Origin: Foetidibacter luteolus
GTDB taxonomy: Bacteria; Bacteroidota; Bacteroidia; Chitinophagales; Chitinophagaceae
Length of the DNA stretch: 64,000 bases
Assembly: GCF_009650435.1 (NCBI RefSeq)
Contig: NZ_VVIP01000016.1
Coordinates: forward strand, 97,902 to 161,901
Reading direction: 5' to 3'
Position 1 is the stretch's first letter, and the number at the start of each line of letters is the position of its first letter. Below, one piece after another: positions 44,491-53,424 of this stretch. A program made the translations under genes and the position numbers. The notes under the pieces were generated by a model. The model was given only the letters and a program-made list of their open reading frames with translations. It was not told where the DNA came from and did no database searches.

Positions 44491-46851
44491 ATGAACAAGA
44501 GCAGACTATATACTGTTGCTATCTTGCTTCTCTTCAGCACCGCAACTCTCGCCCAGGAAATAAACGGGTTTAAAATTTTTGTATCGCAGAGTGCAGATAC
44601 CTACGTCCGCTTCAACTCCAAGATAACCAACTGGAAATTTGTGGGAAAGGACGGGTATCCGTATTACTCCATCCAGAACGTAGGTGAAAAAGGCATGATG
44701 CTAAGCGCAAAAAAAGAACCTGGCGAAACATATTCATTGATAGTGCTGGAAGGTGGCCGCCAGCATAAATTCTTCCTGGTGTACAAAAAAGATCTCTCCG
44801 ATGATGAGATGAGTTACGATTACCAGAACCTGGATGCATTGAAAAAGCTGGTGCAGAATTATCAGCCGCCAGCTATAGAGCAGCCTAAAGCTGCCGAGCC
44901 AGCAACTACCCGGCCAGCGGTAACACAACCCGCCGTAAACCAGGCCGTAAACAATACACCAGCAATAACGCCTGTTGTTACATCTAACCCGGAAACCCAG
45001 TACAATGAGTTGGTTACTAATGCCAACAGGGCTTTCAACGAGAAAGATTATATAAAGGCAAAAGAAATATACTTACAGGCAGATAAACTAAAGCCGGGCC
45101 AGGCCTGGGTAACAAGACAACTTGGTAAAATAGACGAACTGGCACAACAGCAGCAGCAGGCGGAAGCCAACGCAAAAAATGAAAAGGCCTACCAGGACTA
45201 TATAACCATTGCTGATAAAGATTTTACCGCTGGCGCTTTTGATGCCGCCAAAGTTGGTTATAACCAGGCACTAAGTATAAAACCAGGCGATGCCTATGCC
45301 GCTTTAAAAATAAAGCAGGCCGATCAAAAAATAAGCGACCAGCAGGCGCAGGCCGCTTTAAACGAAAAGAAAAAGGCCGAGGCTCAAAAGAAAGAGGCTT
45401 ATCAAAGCCTCGTAAATATTGCCAATGCAGACCTGGCGAAAAAGGATTACGAATCTGCCAAACTTGGTTTTGAACAGGCGTTGCAGCAAATGCCAAATGA
45501 TGCTTACGCGTTATCAAAGCTTAATGAAATAGAGCAGCTTAAAAAGAATGCCGCTAAAGAAGCGGCTTTTAAACAAACGAAAGACGCTTACAACAGCCAG
45601 ATGCAAACGGGCGCCAATTACATGAACAGCCAGATGTTTGATGATGCTGTAGCGGCTTTCCAGGAAGCGTTAAGGTTAGTGCCCGGCGACCAGGAAGCAC
45701 AAAAAATGATTAATAAAGCCGGCCAGGAGAAAAAGGCATTGGCTGCAAGGCGGGAAACAGAGCGTATAGAAAAGGAGAAGAATGATAAGCTTAATGAAGT
45801 TCTGAATCTTGCCAATAACGCGTTTGAAGCCGGTGAATATGAGTTGGCAAAAACCAAATACAGGGAAGCATTAACATTAAAGCCGGGCTATGCGCCTGCT
45901 TCAGAAAAGCTTGCTGCTATAACAAAGAAAGAAGCGGAAATAGTTGAGCAGAAAAACAAAGAAGCGAAGGAAGCGGCAGAAAAGCAAAAGTATGCCGGTG
46001 TAATTGCCAAGGCTGAAGATGCTTATACCAAACAGGATTATGATGCGGCCATAAGCCTTTACCAGGTAGCTGCCTCTATAAAACCGGCAGAGCTGCTGCC
46101 CAAGGAAAAGATTGAGCAGCTAAAGGCTGAGAAAAAAGCAAAGGAAGAAGCCCGGCTGTTGCAGGAGAAAATTGACCGGCAGTATAAAGCTGCCATGCAA
46201 AAAGGGGATGCGGCTTACAAAAGCAACCAGTTTGCCGCAGCGGAAAAAGCTTATGCCGAAGCCGCACAGCTAAAGCCTGCGGAAAGCATTGTAGCCACTA
46301 AGCTGGCTGATGTGCGTGCCAAACTTGTTGAAATAGCAAGAATTGAAAAACTGAACAGGGATTACGATGAAGCCCTGCAAGCCGGTGATAGCCTGGCTTT
46401 TAAAAACAACAATTTAAATGCGGCCCTTGTTTATTTTAAAAAGGCCGTTGAATTAAAGCCGGGTGAAAGCTTTGCGCAAAAGCGTGTTGCTTATACTGAA
46501 AAGCAACTGGGTATAGATTCTGCCAGCCTGGAAGCCAAAAGAAAGCAGGATATTTACGATGCCGAAAAGGTGAAGCTGGATGAAGGGTTGGCTTACTTTA
46601 AACTGGGTAATGAGCAGGTTACATTTAAGAAGTATGAAGAAGCCCTGGAGTCGTACAGTAAATTCCTGGATACCAATATTGATACTTCCATCATTAACAT
46701 TTACAAAACCAACAAATACGAGATTAACTTTGCCAGGGAAAGGGTAAAAGGCCTTTACCCGATTGTAGAAAAAATAAAGGCCTCAAGAAAAGTGGAAGCG
46801 CCGCCTCCTGTAGAGGAGACAAAAGGAAAAAAGAAAAAGAAGAAATCATAA
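44491..46851 (+). CDS. Periplasmic TPR-repeat protein linked to the T6SS (candidate TssQ/R-like part)
   Basis: 786 residues. Signal peptide (ending TLAQ, residue 22). A strand-rich domain at 25-130 (INGFKIFVSQSADTYVRF, YYSIQNVGEKG) is followed by a Pro/Thr-rich linker to about 165. Then come seven to eight TPR-like units with a consistent phrase (NRAFNEKDYIKAKEIYLQA, DKDFTAGAFDAAKVGYNQA, NNAFEAGEYELAKTKYREA, EDAYTKQDYDAAISLYQVA). The end is very basic (KGKKKKKKS). It follows tssP in the same direction, where T6SSiii loci normally carry tssQ and tssR, but I cannot match it to either family with certainty. It may be the periplasmic or outer-membrane scaffold. Confidence 0.65.
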   Translation: MNKSRLYTVAILLLFSTATLAQEINGFKIFVSQSADTYVRFNSKITNWKFVGKDGYPYYSIQNVGEKGMMLSAKKEPGETYSLIVLEGGRQHKFFLVYKKDLSDDEMSYDYQNLDALKKLVQNYQPPAIEQPKAAEPATTRPAVTQPAVNQAVNNTPAITPVVTSNPETQYNELVTNANRAFNEKDYIKAKEIYLQADKLKPGQAWVTRQLGKIDELAQQQQQAEANAKNEKAYQDYITIADKDFTAGAFDAAKVGYNQALSIKPGDAYAALKIKQADQKISDQQAQAALNEKKKAEAQKKEAYQSLVNIANADLAKKDYESAKLGFEQALQQMPNDAYALSKLNEIEQLKKNAAKEAAFKQTKDAYNSQMQTGANYMNSQMFDDAVAAFQEALRLVPGDQEAQKMINKAGQEKKALAARRETERIEKEKNDKLNEVLNLANNAFEAGEYELAKTKYREALTLKPGYAPASEKLAAITKKEAEIVEQKNKEAKEAAEKQKYAGVIAKAEDAYTKQDYDAAISLYQVAASIKPAELLPKEKIEQLKAEKKAKEEARLLQEKIDRQYKAAMQKGDAAYKSNQFAAAEKAYAEAAQLKPAESIVATKLADVRAKLVEIARIEKLNRDYDEALQAGDSLAFKNNNLNAALVYFKKAVELKPGESFAQKRVAYTEKQLGIDSASLEAKRKQDIYDAEKVKLDEGLAYFKLGNEQVTFKKYEEALESYSKFLDTNIDTSIINIYKTNKYEINFARERVKGLYPIVEKIKASRKVEAPPPVEETKGKKKKKKS

Positions 46852-46932
46852 TGTAACAGCAAAGCAATTTAAGTGCTTAGATGAGTTTGGCACAGATGCA
46901 CTTGTCTTCGATTTGCCCAGTAGAATTCCCGG

Positions 46933-46996
46933 ACGTACAAGTGAGTGACACAACTAAAGCATCATAGTAGCAATGCAGTCCGTCCCCAAAAAAGTA
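46933..46996 (+). repeat. Family B interspersed repeat, copy 6
   Basis: ACGTACAAGTGAGTGACACA (core, second variant), then AAAGCATCATAGTAGCAATG and CCGTCCCCAAAAAAGTAAA. It lies in the gap between the TPR gene and the transglycosylase, just upstream of the transglycosylase start. Confidence 0.75.
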
Positions 46997-47028
46997 AACC
47001 TCCAATTTGTGTAACAAATAATAGCGCC

Positions 47029-48159
47029 ATGAAGTACAGGCTATTTTTTATTTGTTTAGTTGTTAGCTGTATTATATACAAGCCATGCCGGGCACATGAT
47101 ATTGTTTTTTGCGGAGAACGCATACCGGTTGAAAATGGTTTTATCGCTTCAAAACTGATGGATGCCATACGCAGGCAAATGCCCAATGTTAACTTTCCTT
47201 CGTTAAGCCGCAGGGCAAGGGAAAACTTTCCTGTTGTTGAATACTACTTAAGAGAAACTGGTCTGCCGCTGGATTTTAAATACCTGGCTATAGTGGAAAG
47301 CGGATTTCAAAACATTACTTCCAAAGTTGGCGCCCGGGGCTTTTGGCAACTGATGCCGGAAACGGCAGTAGAAAAGGGCCTTACAGTTTCTTTAGCTAAA
47401 GACGACCGTGATAACATTCATAAAGCTACCTATGCCGCATGCAGGGTGCTGGCTGAATATTACCTGCTTATTAAACGCAATTACGGCATATCATCGTGGG
47501 TGTTAACCGCGGCTGCCTATAACCTGGGCATTGGCCGTATAACAAAAGCCATTAACCGCCAGGGGGCAGATTATTTTTCCATGAGCCTTAACCCCGAAAC
47601 CGCCGCTTACGTGTATAAGATAATAGCTGTTAAGGAACTGTTTGAATACCCGGAGCTGTACATGAAAGACTTTGGCTACAATGTATTTACCGCCAGCCTT
47701 TCATCGGTAACGGATGTAAATGTGGATACTACCGTTTTTAATTCCATGACGCTGAATGTGAAGGAAAATGATGGCAACCACCCGGCAAGCGTAGTGGTTA
47801 GTGAGAAGGTTAAAACGGGCGAACTGGCGGGCAATGCTGTTTCTCAGCCGGTACAACAGCCGGCTTTGGAAAAATCAACTTATGTAACGGCAAGCATAAA
47901 AGGCAAATACAAAGATTTTGCCGATGGTGAAACCATTTATATAGTGCTGCAGCAAAACCTTGAAGTTAAGGGCAGCTTTAACAGCAAAGGCAACGAACTG
48001 CTTGCCAAGGGCTGGGTAATAGATGGCCGCGTATATGTTGACCTTGGCTTTGATGACAGGGATGTTGTTGTGTTTGATACCGACTACCGCAAGGGGCTGC
48101 TGCTGTCTTCACTAAAGAATAAAAAAACAATACTGCTTAAGGTGCTGCAGGAGGAGTGA
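47029..48159 (+). CDS. Periplasmic lytic transglycosylase linked to the T6SS
   Basis: About 376 residues from the ATG at 47029. The frame is open upstream to 46945, but that stretch is repeat DNA, and the signal peptide starts at 47029 (MKYRLFFICLVV ... CRA). The SLT domain has the catalytic Glu in AIVESGFQ, then GARGFWQLMPETA and TAAAYNLGIGRI, as in MltD-like enzymes. The C-terminal 120 residues hold a strand-rich domain (GKYKDFADGETIYIVLQQ) of unknown role. It would cut peptidoglycan so that the T6SS envelope complex can pass. The T6SS link rests on location alone. Confidence 0.78.
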   Translation: MKYRLFFICLVVSCIIYKPCRAHDIVFCGERIPVENGFIASKLMDAIRRQMPNVNFPSLSRRARENFPVVEYYLRETGLPLDFKYLAIVESGFQNITSKVGARGFWQLMPETAVEKGLTVSLAKDDRDNIHKATYAACRVLAEYYLLIKRNYGISSWVLTAAAYNLGIGRITKAINRQGADYFSMSLNPETAAYVYKIIAVKELFEYPELYMKDFGYNVFTASLSSVTDVNVDTTVFNSMTLNVKENDGNHPASVVVSEKVKTGELAGNAVSQPVQQPALEKSTYVTASIKGKYKDFADGETIYIVLQQNLEVKGSFNSKGNELLAKGWVIDGRVYVDLGFDDRDVVVFDTDYRKGLLLSSLKNKKTILLKVLQEE

Positions 48160-48209
48160 AACCATTATAGGTTTTGCTTTTTCTTGTTGTCATTATTACT
48201 CTATGCCCC

Positions 48210-48451
48210 CCACGGCAGGAACATCCATTAAACATCGTTGTGTCACTCACTTGTACGCTTTGTCCGCTATGCGGCTTTTCCCGCAGAGTAGGGCCGTGTG
48301 GTCTGCTTAGTGCCGTACTGTATCTGAATGAATGGTTCTTTATAAATCTGTTATATAATGCGGGAACAGCCACATAGTAATCCAGCCGCCGAAGTGCGAC
48401 GCAACGGAAGCCTCATAGCAGCAGTCCTGCCGGGTACATAAAAATTCTTCC
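48210..48451. repeat. Family B inverted pair, copy 7
   Basis: Left half (minus) has the core GTTGTGTCACTCACTTGTAC from 48237. Right half (plus) has GAAGTGCGACGCAAC at 48391-48405, then GCCTCATAGCAGCAGTCCTG and CCGGGTACATAAAAATTC. The two halves use different core variants. About 130 bp lie between, with two small hairpins and no gene. Confidence 0.7.
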
Positions 48452-48452
48452 T

Positions 48453-48471
48453 GTTTACCCAAAGGGTAAAC
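48453..48471 (-). terminator. Hairpin at the 3' end of the TonB-dependent receptor gene
   Basis: Perfect 8-bp stem GTTTACCC / GGGTAAAC with a 3-nt loop, 2 bp after the stop on the minus strand. It is followed by AGGAAGAATTTTT, so a T run exists but at a distance. Confidence 0.6.
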
Positions 48472-48473
48472 TG

Positions 48474-50729
48474 TTATTTATACAGGTTGTAACGCACACC
48501 CAAAAAACCTCTTATGCCCTGTAGGGAAGCATAATTGTACTCAGTGTCAAACGTATAGCCATTGGGGTTGTTAACCGGGTCGTTAATGTGTTTGTCAAAT
48601 GGGTCAAATGGGCGCATCAGAGCATATTTGGGTACAAAGTTGAACAGGTTTTTAATGCCCCCATACAACTCCCATCCCCTGGCGAATTTTTTGGTGATTT
48701 GTATGTTGCCGATTAAAAACCAGGGAGAGTATTCAGGGCGGTAATCGTTGCGCTGTACGGGCAGCCGCATGGGGCCGTTAAACTGGCCGGTAAGGTCAAC
48801 CATAAAGTTTTGCGGAAAGGTATAGGTAAGGGCAAAGTTGCCAGACCATTTAGGCGCATGCAACTGAACGATGCGCTGTAATTTTCCGGCAGCATTTCTT
48901 TCCATTTGATAAACATCCTGGTAGGTAACGCCAGCCATAATTTTAAAGGGAAATGCAAAGCTGATATCTGTGTTAAGCGATACCCCTTTCGAGATGGCAT
49001 GGCCCCTGAGGTTGTCGTAAATGATTTTGTTAGGGTCAGTGTCAAAGTCGCCAATAATCTTGTTGGTAAAGTAAGAGTAGAACGCTGTAACATCCAGCCC
49101 TATTTTTCCGCCGGAAGTGGGTATGTTAAGCGCATAGTTAAGGTTGCTGTTATATGAGCGCTCGGGTTTAAGTTCTTCCGCTATCACAACCTGCCTGGCG
49201 CCTGTTAAAGCAGCGTGGTCTTCTGTAAAAAGGTTAACTACCCTAAAGCCGGTACCAAAGCTCAGCCGGAATGTGTTGTTTATATCCGGCGAAAACTTAT
49301 ACGCAATCCTGGGCGAGTGTATGTTGCCATGATGTTTATCATAATCATACCGGTAGCCGGTAAGCAGTTTGTGTTTGTCGCCAAGCCTCCATTCATCCTG
49401 TATAAAAATGCCAGGCAACGGTGTGCGGGAAGGCTGATTTTTTGTGCCGTTGGCATCTGCGGTGGCGGGTGTGTTATCATCGTAATAGGTGTAACGGTAA
49501 GAGCCGCCCAGCAACAGCATGTGGGCAGTTCCTATTTGTTTATCCCAGTAAAGTTGTGCAAAGGCAACCTGTTGGTTGGCATTATAAGGTGTAAATCCAT
49601 ACCAGCTATCCTGCTTATGCCAGTTGTAAGATAGCTGCAGCATAATTTTTTCTTTAACCGGTAACTGGTAAGCGCCAATCAGTTCCCAGCGGTTGGTGTA
49701 AACACTTTCACCATAAATGCTGTCGCTGCCACGCCATAATTTGTTCCAGTTGGTCTGGCCGCCCCAGCGGTCTTCATTTACATAGCGTAGCCCAATGCTG
49801 GCAATGCGGCTGTCTTTACGTTCAAAGCTCCATTTGTTAAACAAGGAAATACGCTTTTGCAAAGTAAGGTCTGTAAAGCCATCGTTGTTGTTGTCAATAA
49901 CCTGGTTGTAGTTAAAGAAGTTAATGCCGGTTAAGCTTTGCGCTTTACCCGTGTTTATGCGTACAGCCGCGTCAACATTGTATTCCTGCCAGGTGGTGCC
50001 CATTACATCCACGCTTACTGCCGGTGCTTTTGCCGGGTTTTTGGTAATAACGTTAATAATGCCGCCCATCGCTTCAGAACCGTACAACGAAGCCGCAGGG
50101 CCTTTTACAACTTCCACTCTTTCAACAATGCTGTTGGGTATTCCGCTAAGGCCATATACGGTTGACAGGGCGCTTACTATCGGCATGCCATCAATCAGTA
50201 TCATAGTATAGGGGCCCTCCATGCCGTTTATGTGTATATCGCCGGTGTTGCACACGTTACAGTTTAGCTGGGGCCTTACGCCGTTAATCATGCCAACAGA
50301 TTCAAACAGGCAGGGGGAGGGGTTCTTTTGAAAAAATTTGGGTGTAAATACTTCTACCGGTATCGGGCTTTCTGTACGGCTCATGGCTTTCATGGTGCCC
50401 GTTACCACTACTTCGTTCATGGTTGTGGCTTCAGGGTTTAGTGTTATATCAAGCTGCAAATGCTCGCCGGCTTTTAAGGTAATGCGTTTGCTGTAGGCGC
50501 CAAAACCAACGGCGCTGGCTTTTAAAGTATAAATGCCCGGTTCTATGTTGTTGATGCTGTAATGCCCCATGGTATCGCACATGGTGGCTATGTTGGTGGG
50601 CGCCAGCATTACACTTGCCATCTCCAGGTTGCGCCCTTCGGCATTGATGCGCCCCGAGACGGAAGCCTGCTGCGAAAATGCTGCGGTTGCTGTCCAGGTG
50701 AGTAAAAAAAAGAGTACAAAATATTTCAT
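48474..50729 (-). CDS. TonB-dependent outer-membrane receptor
   Basis: 751 residues. Signal peptide (to AAFSQ, residue 20), a carboxypeptidase-regulatory-like domain at about 23-105 (SVSGRINAEGRNLEMASV), the plug domain at about 115-235 (EVVVTGT; YTMILIDGMPIVSA; ERVEVVKGPAASLYGSEAMGG), and a beta-barrel ending LGVRYNLYK with a terminal aromatic-rich strand. A CNVCNTGD pair of cysteines in the plug is notable. It takes up a scarce nutrient using TonB energy. The operator-like palindrome 25 bp upstream resembles sites of metal-responsive DtxR/MntR regulators, which points to iron or manganese, but the ligand is not proven. Confidence 0.85.
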   Translation of the reverse strand: MKYFVLFFLLTWTATAAFSQQASVSGRINAEGRNLEMASVMLAPTNIATMCDTMGHYSINNIEPGIYTLKASAVGFGAYSKRITLKAGEHLQLDITLNPEATTMNEVVVTGTMKAMSRTESPIPVEVFTPKFFQKNPSPCLFESVGMINGVRPQLNCNVCNTGDIHINGMEGPYTMILIDGMPIVSALSTVYGLSGIPNSIVERVEVVKGPAASLYGSEAMGGIINVITKNPAKAPAVSVDVMGTTWQEYNVDAAVRINTGKAQSLTGINFFNYNQVIDNNNDGFTDLTLQKRISLFNKWSFERKDSRIASIGLRYVNEDRWGGQTNWNKLWRGSDSIYGESVYTNRWELIGAYQLPVKEKIMLQLSYNWHKQDSWYGFTPYNANQQVAFAQLYWDKQIGTAHMLLLGGSYRYTYYDDNTPATADANGTKNQPSRTPLPGIFIQDEWRLGDKHKLLTGYRYDYDKHHGNIHSPRIAYKFSPDINNTFRLSFGTGFRVVNLFTEDHAALTGARQVVIAEELKPERSYNSNLNYALNIPTSGGKIGLDVTAFYSYFTNKIIGDFDTDPNKIIYDNLRGHAISKGVSLNTDISFAFPFKIMAGVTYQDVYQMERNAAGKLQRIVQLHAPKWSGNFALTYTFPQNFMVDLTGQFNGPMRLPVQRNDYRPEYSPWFLIGNIQITKKFARGWELYGGIKNLFNFVPKYALMRPFDPFDKHINDPVNNPNGYTFDTEYNYASLQGIRGFLGVRYNLYK

Positions 50730-50753
50730 AACACATCGGTGTTTTACAAGGCT

Positions 50754-50791
50754 TTAATTATTTTTTTAGGCTCGTCTAAAAAAATAATTAA
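50754..50791. promoter_or_regulatory. Palindromic operator-like site before the TonB receptor
   Basis: A perfect 16-bp inverted repeat: left arm TTAATTATTTTTTTAG (50754-50769), right arm CTAAAAAAATAATTAA (50776-50791), loop GCTCGT. The core TTTAGGC-TC-GTCTAAA resembles the TTTAGG..CCTAAA operators of DtxR/MntR-type iron or manganese repressors. It lies 25-62 bp upstream of the receptor start, in the promoter position. Confidence 0.55.
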
Positions 50792-50883
50792 GTAAATCTA
50801 ACAAAATATTTTAGAATTCCAAATGCTGTTAAAGAAAATTTGTACCGGCAGAAGAGTAATTATGTTACCGGCAGAGGTATTTC

Positions 50884-50950
50884 ATGGGGACTTCGTTGTG
50901 TCACTCACTTGTGCGGCCGGTTTTTCATGGCAGCTTTTCAGACCCGGGTA
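50884..50950 (-). repeat. Family B interspersed repeat, copy 8
   Basis: The + strand has ATGGGGACTTCGTTGTGTCA and CTCACTTGTGCGG, then CATGGCAGCTTTTCAGACCC and GGGTAG. The last part also occurs, inverted, ahead of the family B copy near 32190. Confidence 0.65.
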
Positions 50951-50977
50951 GAAGGCTTAACAAATGTGACCACTTAA

Positions 50978-51075
50978 TAAGTACGATTTACGAAGTACGA
51001 AGTACCACAGGTAAAAGCTTGCAGGTATATAAAAAGGTGGGAGCAAAGTACTTCGTACTTCGTAAATCGTACTTA
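50978..51075. repeat. 28-bp perfect inverted repeat
   Basis: Left arm 50978-51005 and right arm 51048-51075 are exact reverse complements (TAAGTACGATTTACGAAGTA... and its partner ...TACTTCGTAAATCGTACTTA), separated by 42 bp. The arms themselves contain the direct repeat CGAAGTA. It ends about 40 bp before the 3' end of the phosphoesterase gene (51114, minus strand), so it could be a large terminator-like stem or a mobile miniature element. Confidence 0.85.
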
Positions 51076-51113
51076 AAAAACAGATTGCCCGCAAGCAATC
51101 GGCTCTTTTCGCT

Positions 51114-51605
51114 TTATCCCCGCAGTTCAATCACTTCGCAATTTTTAATATCGGCGCCATCAATAACAAAACGTATCAGCGTACGCACTTTATGCCAGCC
51201 CTGCCTTCCCGCGGCGCCGGGGTTCATGTGCAGGCATTGCAACTGCGCATCGTACATTACCTTAAGAATATGGGAGTGGCCGCAGATAAACAGCTTTGGC
51301 TTTTCCGTTTTAATAATGCTTTTAACACCCGGTTTGTAGGCAGGCGGGTAGCCGCCTATATGCAGCATCAGCACCTTTACCTCCTCGCACATAAAAACTG
51401 CCTGTTCAGGGTATTCGTTTCTTACATCAGGCCCGTCAATATTGCCGTACACGCCCCGCAGCGGTTTTGTTTTTCGTAAAGTTTCGGCAACGGCAATGTT
51501 GCCAAAATCGCCACCATGCCAAATTTCGTCGCATTGCTCAAAATGCCTTAATACAGCTTCGTCCAGGTAACCATGTGTGTCTGAGATTAGTCCTATTCTT
51601 TTCAT
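51114..51605 (-). CDS. YfcE/MJ0936-type metallophosphoesterase
   Basis: 163 residues. Metal-binding motifs are clear: ISDTHG at 7-12 (D, H), WHGGDFG (GD), YGNIDG (GN-D), HIGG and FICGHSHI (GHSH). This set and the short length fit the YfcE/MJ0936 phosphodiesterase family (PF12850), which cleaves phosphodiesters with two metal ions. It is cytoplasmic. It is divergent from hmgA, 108 bp away. Natural substrate unknown. Confidence 0.88.
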   Translation of the reverse strand: MKRIGLISDTHGYLDEAVLRHFEQCDEIWHGGDFGNIAVAETLRKTKPLRGVYGNIDGPDVRNEYPEQAVFMCEEVKVLMLHIGGYPPAYKPGVKSIIKTEKPKLFICGHSHILKVMYDAQLQCLHMNPGAAGRQGWHKVRTLIRFVIDGADIKNCEVIELRG

Positions 51606-51713
51606 AACTGCCGTGCCTGTTAAAACAGGTAAAATTAAGTTTATCTAACTTTATGGAACGATTGTTTACGATGGGCGGCTGGTATTGCCTGCAGCCCTGA
51701 TAATCTTCTTTAA

Positions 51714-52871
51714 ATGCCACATTATCAAAAGGCCGGAGAAATTCCACACAAGCGCCATACACAGTTTCGCAAGCCGGACGGGGATTTGTATGCAGAGCAG
51801 CTTTTTAGCACCGAAGGTTTCAGCAGCGATTATTCACTGCTGTACCATTGCTATGCGCCTACCGTCATTATCCGTACCGATACGCCATACAATGTTCAGC
51901 CCCGCGTAGCTGAAGAAAAAATGCTGAAGCACCGAAGCTTTGAAGGTTTTTCTATTAAACCGGCAGACGATTTTTTACAAAGCCGAAAACCGGTGCTGGT
52001 AAACAATGATTGCTATATTTCGCTGGCGGCGCCGCGGCAAAGCATGAAGGATTATTTTTATAAAAACGCAGATGCCGATGAGATAATCTTTGTTCATGAA
52101 GGTTCGGGTAAACTGCTTACGCAGTATGGCGAACTGCCGTTTGGTTACGGCGATTACCTGGTAGTGCCAAGGGGTACCATTTACCAGGCAGTTTTTGATG
52201 GGGAACAAAACAGGCTGCTGATTGTGGAAAGCTTCAGCCCGGTGCGGTACCCTAAAAAATACCTGGGCAAAAACGGACAGTTAATGGAGCACTCGCCTTA
52301 TTGTGAAAGGGATATCCGGGCGCCGCAATCATTGCTTACCATTGACGAAAAAGGCGATTACATTATTAACACCAAAAAGAAAGGGCAGATGTACCCCATT
52401 CATTACGGCTACCATCCTTTTGATGTGATTGGCTGGGATGGCTGTTGCTATCCATTCGCGTTTAGCATTCACGATTTTGAGCCCATAACCGGCAGAGTGC
52501 ACCAGCCGCCGCCGGTACACCAAACCTTTGAGGCCAACAATTTTGTGGTGTGCAGTTTTGTGCCGCGGCTTTTCGATTACCACCCGCTAAGCATACCGGC
52601 GCCTTACAACCACAGTAATATTGACAGTGATGAAGTGATTTACTATGTGGACGGCAATTTTATGAGCCGCAAAAATGTTACCCGTGGCATGATAACCCTG
52701 CACCCGGGTGGCATACCCCACGGCCCACACCCCGGCGCTGTAGCCAAAAGTATTGGCGCCAAAGAAACCAGGGAACTGGCTGTAATGGTAGATACTTTTC
52801 ACCCATTACAGCTAACGGTTGAAGCGCTGGAAATAGAGAATGAAAACTATACAATGAGTTGGGCCGAATAA
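51714..52871 (+). CDS. hmgA: Homogentisate 1,2-dioxygenase
   Basis: 385 residues. The sequence shows the family start (MPHYQKAGEIPHKRHTQFRK), the metal-site region NHSNIDSDEVIYYVDG (with Glu) and LHPGGIPHGPHPGA (with His), plus YVV-type cupin strands (FGYGDYLVVPRGTIYQ). The enzyme opens the ring of homogentisate with Fe(II) in tyrosine/phenylalanine breakdown. Length is slightly shorter than the ~430-residue eukaryote type, as is usual for this bacterial group. The partner genes (4-HPPD, fumarylacetoacetase) are not in the window. A hairpin follows. Confidence 0.9.
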   Translation: MPHYQKAGEIPHKRHTQFRKPDGDLYAEQLFSTEGFSSDYSLLYHCYAPTVIIRTDTPYNVQPRVAEEKMLKHRSFEGFSIKPADDFLQSRKPVLVNNDCYISLAAPRQSMKDYFYKNADADEIIFVHEGSGKLLTQYGELPFGYGDYLVVPRGTIYQAVFDGEQNRLLIVESFSPVRYPKKYLGKNGQLMEHSPYCERDIRAPQSLLTIDEKGDYIINTKKKGQMYPIHYGYHPFDVIGWDGCCYPFAFSIHDFEPITGRVHQPPPVHQTFEANNFVVCSFVPRLFDYHPLSIPAPYNHSNIDSDEVIYYVDGNFMSRKNVTRGMITLHPGGIPHGPHPGAVAKSIGAKETRELAVMVDTFHPLQLTVEALEIENENYTMSWAE

Positions 52872-52900
52872 TTGAAGGCAGGGGGGTGAATAGCATACTT

Positions 52901-52933
52901 GCACTGTCATGTTCCGGCGGAACATGACAGTGC
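52901..52933 (+). terminator. Hairpin after hmgA
   Basis: Perfect 15-bp stem GCACTGTCATGTTCC / GGAACATGACAGTGC with a 3-nt loop (GGC), 29 bp after the hmgA stop. There is no long T run, so it may end transcription from either side or protect the mRNA end. Confidence 0.65.
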
Positions 52934-53424
52934 TTCACCGTGGATACAGGCAAAGCATGCCCTGTAACACCGGTTGCGTGTTAATTTAATGCTGTCCAGT
53001 TAAGTTAGTAAGTAAGAAAAAGTTTTCTACTGATAAGAGTTGAAGCAACAGTTGGTTAAATAAGGGGTATTCAGATGTTGAAAAAGGGGAAAAAACATAC
53101 AGAGTTTGAACGTTTTACATAAATGCGTAAATTGCGGGCCTGCCTTAAAAAAAAGGCCTCCTGTAGAAACAGACGACCTCTAACGATTGCTTGCCATATG
53201 AAAAAGTTCGAAAATTCTCTTTGTTGTTTGAAAGTTTTGTGGCCTTTAATGATTGCTTAATGCTTGTTGCCTGCCGTGTGATATGATTGTTCTTAACTTT
53301 CTGATGTAAAAGTAACACGGAAGTTTGCGTTGGAAAAAACAACTTAGAAGTGATTTATTTATGCCAAAAAGGGTGAACAAGCCCGTAAACCCTTAGTGGC
53401 ATTGTGTTTAAGGAAAAATTGTTT
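52934..53424 (+). other. Intergenic stretch without clear features
   Basis: About 490 AT-rich bp between hmgA and the helical-protein gene. Short A/T runs and two look-alike GATTGCTT words (53185 and 53251) are present, but no repeat family member, hairpin or frame that I can support. It may hold the promoter and a long leader. Confidence 0.3.

Noticed and set aside
46945..47028. Upstream extension of the lytic transglycosylase
   Set aside because: This part overlaps a family B repeat and would place the signal peptide inside the protein.
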